A stretch of 20,111 nt of DNA, taken from Thiobacillus sp. UBA2597. Lineage in GTDB: Bacteria > Pseudomonadota > Gammaproteobacteria > Burkholderiales > Thiobacillaceae. The notes beneath the pieces were generated by a model that was not told the origin of the DNA, did not search any database, and worked only from the letters and a program-made list of their open reading frames with translations. Every line of letters begins with the position of its first letter. The first letter of the stretch is position 1. Of the stretch, positions 18,259 through 20,111 are shown in pieces. The stretch spans positions 1-20,111 of the forward strand of contig DDKN01000062.1 in assembly GCA_002339725.1 (NCBI GenBank). Reading direction: 5' to 3'. The translations under genes were made by a program, and so were the position numbers.

Positions 18259-20111
18259 GTGTCACACAAGAAAAAGCCCCGCCAGAGCAAGGCGGTCAAC
18301 CCCGTCGTTGCGCAAGATGCCTATCCCGGCCGCAAGCCGGCCCTGTTGCCCCTGGGGGCGATGATGATGGCCGGCCTGTCCCTGTCGGCCCTGGCCGAGG
18401 AGACGCCGCGCGCCGCGACAGGCGAGCAGGTGCTGTCTACCATCAGCGTCGAGGCCGATGCCGAAGCTGGAGAGGACGGTTACCGGGCCACGGCCACCCG
18501 CGTCGGCAAGACGCTGCAGGACCCGCACGACATCCCGCAGGCGGTCACCACGGTGACCCAAAAACTCATGGAGGAACAGCAGGTGGGCAGCCTGCGCGAG
18601 GCCCTGCGCAACGTGTCCGGCCTGACCTTCAACGCCGCCGAAGGCGGCCGCTCGGGCGACAACATGATGCTGCGCGGCTTTTACACCTTCGGCGACATGT
18701 ATCTGGACGGCATCCGTGACACCGCCCAGTACAACCGCGAGACCTTCAACCTGGAGCAGGTCGACGTGCTGCGCGGCTCGGCCGCCATGCTGTTCGGCCG
18801 TGGCCAGGCCGGCGGCGTGATCAACCAGGTGAGCAAGACGCCGCTGCTGACCGACCGGCACAAGCTCACCGGCAGCCTGGGCACAGATGCATACGGCGAG
18901 GCGACCGGCGACTTCAACAAGCGCCTGGGCCGCACCAGCGCCATCCGGGTCAATGTGATGCAGCGGGACGAAGGCAGCTGGCGTTCCAACCCGGTCACCG
19001 GCGCCGAGCCCGATCTACACCGCGCAGGTCTGGCCGCCAGCCTGGGGCTGGGGCTGTCCACCGATGACGAGCTCATTGTGAGTCATGTCCATACCCGCAC
19101 CCGGGACAACCCCGACTACGGCGTGCCGTTCGATTCGGCGACCAAGCGGCCGACCAGGAAGTACCCCGCCGATTACTTCTGGGGCGTCGGTGCCAACTTC
19201 GATGACAGCGACACCAGCATGACCACGTTGACCCATCAGCACCGCTTTTCGCCCAAGGCCGAGCTGCGTACGCAATTGCGCTATGCCCGCTACCAGCGTG
19301 CCTACTGGGCCTCGGCGCCGTCCAACACCACGCCGCCCGACGCCGACGGCAACAGCCCGAAGACCCGCAAAATGGACACTGAGAACGTCACCCTGCAAAC
19401 GGACTTCAGCGCCCGCTTCGATGCCCTGGGAATGAAGCACGAGTTCCTGGCCGGTTTCGAGTTCCTGAACGAGGATGCCACGCGCTGGAGCCTCGTCAAT
19501 CTGGGCAGCTTCCCCTATTACTCGAAGAACGCCGTGGGCGCGCCGACCACCTACGACGGCAAGACCTACGCCGTCTATCTGCAGGACGCCGTCGAGTTCA
19601 TGCCCCACTGGAAGCTGGTGTTCGGCGCCCGGCGCGACGAGCTCAGCGCCGAGTATTCCAGCCTGACCTCGCCCAAGCTGGATTTCGGTGAGTGGAGCCT
19701 GCGTGCCGGTTTGTCCTGGCAACCGGATGAGGCCAATCATTACTACCTGAGCTTCAGCGATTCCTTCAGCCCCACCGCCGACCTGTATCAGCTCTCCGGC
19801 GGCGCCTATCCGCCCGAGCGCAGCCAGGTGATCGAGTTGGGGGCGAAGAAGCTGCTGTTCGACGGCGATCTGGCCCTGCGCGCCGCGCTCTATCGCGCCG
19901 ATAAGGCATACGAGCGCAATACCGATCTCGAATCCAGCGCGGCCATCCTTTCCAACAAACGGCGCACCGATGGCATCGAGCTGGAGGCGGCCGGCCGGAT
20001 CGATGAGCGCTGGGAAATATTCGCCGGCCTCGCCCTGATGAAGGCCAGGATCCTCGAAGTGGCGGTGAACCGCGACGGCGCGGACGCCGGCACCGACCCC
20101 GACGTGGCCGA
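18259..20111 (+). CDS. TonB-dependent siderophore receptor, Fiu-like (partial, runs off the window)
   Basis: An outer-membrane receptor of which 617 codons are visible; the 3' end lies outside. GTG 18259 is chosen as start because AAGGAG (18247-18252) lies six bases before it. The N-terminus is long and basic (KKKPRQSK) before the hydrophobic stretch LLPLGAMMMAGLSLSALA, with cleavage likely after residue 46. A candidate TonB box is LSTISVEA (59-66). The plug follows (about 80-195): DIPQAVTTVT, LREALRNVSGL, LRGFYTFGDMYLDGIRD, FNLEQVDVLRGSAAMLFGRG, GGVINQVSK. Barrel strands include HTRTRDNPDYGVPF, which resembles catecholate receptors of the Fiu/PiuA type. The substrate (catechol siderophore or other) is inferred. 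The 81-bp gap after exbD (18178-18258) has no clear terminator or Fur box, so it is probably the last part of the hemP-tonB operon. Confidence 0.93.
   Translation, partial: MSHKKKPRQSKAVNPVVAQDAYPGRKPALLPLGAMMMAGLSLSALAEETPRAATGEQVLSTISVEADAEAGEDGYRATATRVGKTLQDPHDIPQAVTTVTQKLMEEQQVGSLREALRNVSGLTFNAAEGGRSGDNMMLRGFYTFGDMYLDGIRDTAQYNRETFNLEQVDVLRGSAAMLFGRGQAGGVINQVSKTPLLTDRHKLTGSLGTDAYGEATGDFNKRLGRTSAIRVNVMQRDEGSWRSNPVTGAEPDLHRAGLAASLGLGLSTDDELIVSHVHTRTRDNPDYGVPFDSATKRPTRKYPADYFWGVGANFDDSDTSMTTLTHQHRFSPKAELRTQLRYARYQRAYWASAPSNTTPPDADGNSPKTRKMDTENVTLQTDFSARFDALGMKHEFLAGFEFLNEDATRWSLVNLGSFPYYSKNAVGAPTTYDGKTYAVYLQDAVEFMPHWKLVFGARRDELSAEYSSLTSPKLDFGEWSLRAGLSWQPDEANHYYLSFSDSFSPTADLYQLSGGAYPPERSQVIELGAKKLLFDGDLALRAALYRADKAYERNTDLESSAAILSNKRRTDGIELEAAGRIDERWEIFAGLALMKARILEVAVNRDGADAGTDPDVA

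Overview
The window is GC-rich chromosomal DNA of a Gram-negative proteobacterium. The seryl-tRNA synthetase, the BarA-type hybrid kinase, the FbpABC, HemP and TonB genes and the short FeoB together suggest a betaproteobacterium. This rests on family resemblance and codon use only; no marker fixes the genus.

Region by region: (1) 1-457 holds two copies of a 100-bp direct repeat that contains a terminator and the 3' end of tRNA-Ser(CGA), followed by the intact tRNA-Ser gene (minus strand) and its promoter, which sits on a perfect palindrome. (2) 458-2586 (plus) holds an unknown exported protein and the lytic transglycosylase mltF. (3) 2596-8658 (minus) holds, in order of transcription, feoA, feoB, a BarA-like hybrid histidine kinase and serS; a perfect palindromic Fur box precedes feoA. 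(4) 8742-10379 (minus) is an APH/AAA two-domain kinase-like protein with a palindromic repeat inserted in frame. A 143-bp MITE-like element lies just upstream of it. (5) 10555-14315 (minus) is the ferric iron ABC importer fbpABC. (6) 14316-14423 is a divergent control region with two Fur-like sites. (7) 14424-20111 (plus) is hemP, an OprB-like porin, a 98-aa unknown protein, tonB, exbB, exbD and a TonB-dependent receptor of the catecholate-siderophore type that is cut by the window end.

Most of the window is one iron-acquisition neighbourhood. The TonB receptor and TonB-ExbB-ExbD would bring ferric chelates across the outer membrane, FbpABC would carry Fe3+ into the cytoplasm, and FeoAB would import Fe2+. 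Fur boxes before feoA and between fbpA and hemP are the shared switch. No gene in the window is a wholly new system. The less explained parts are the Fur-linked porin and 98-aa protein inside the tonB operon, a four-cysteine cluster in FbpC, a possible leaderless hemP, and three repeat elements (tRNA-fragment repeat, in-gene palindromic repeat, MITE).
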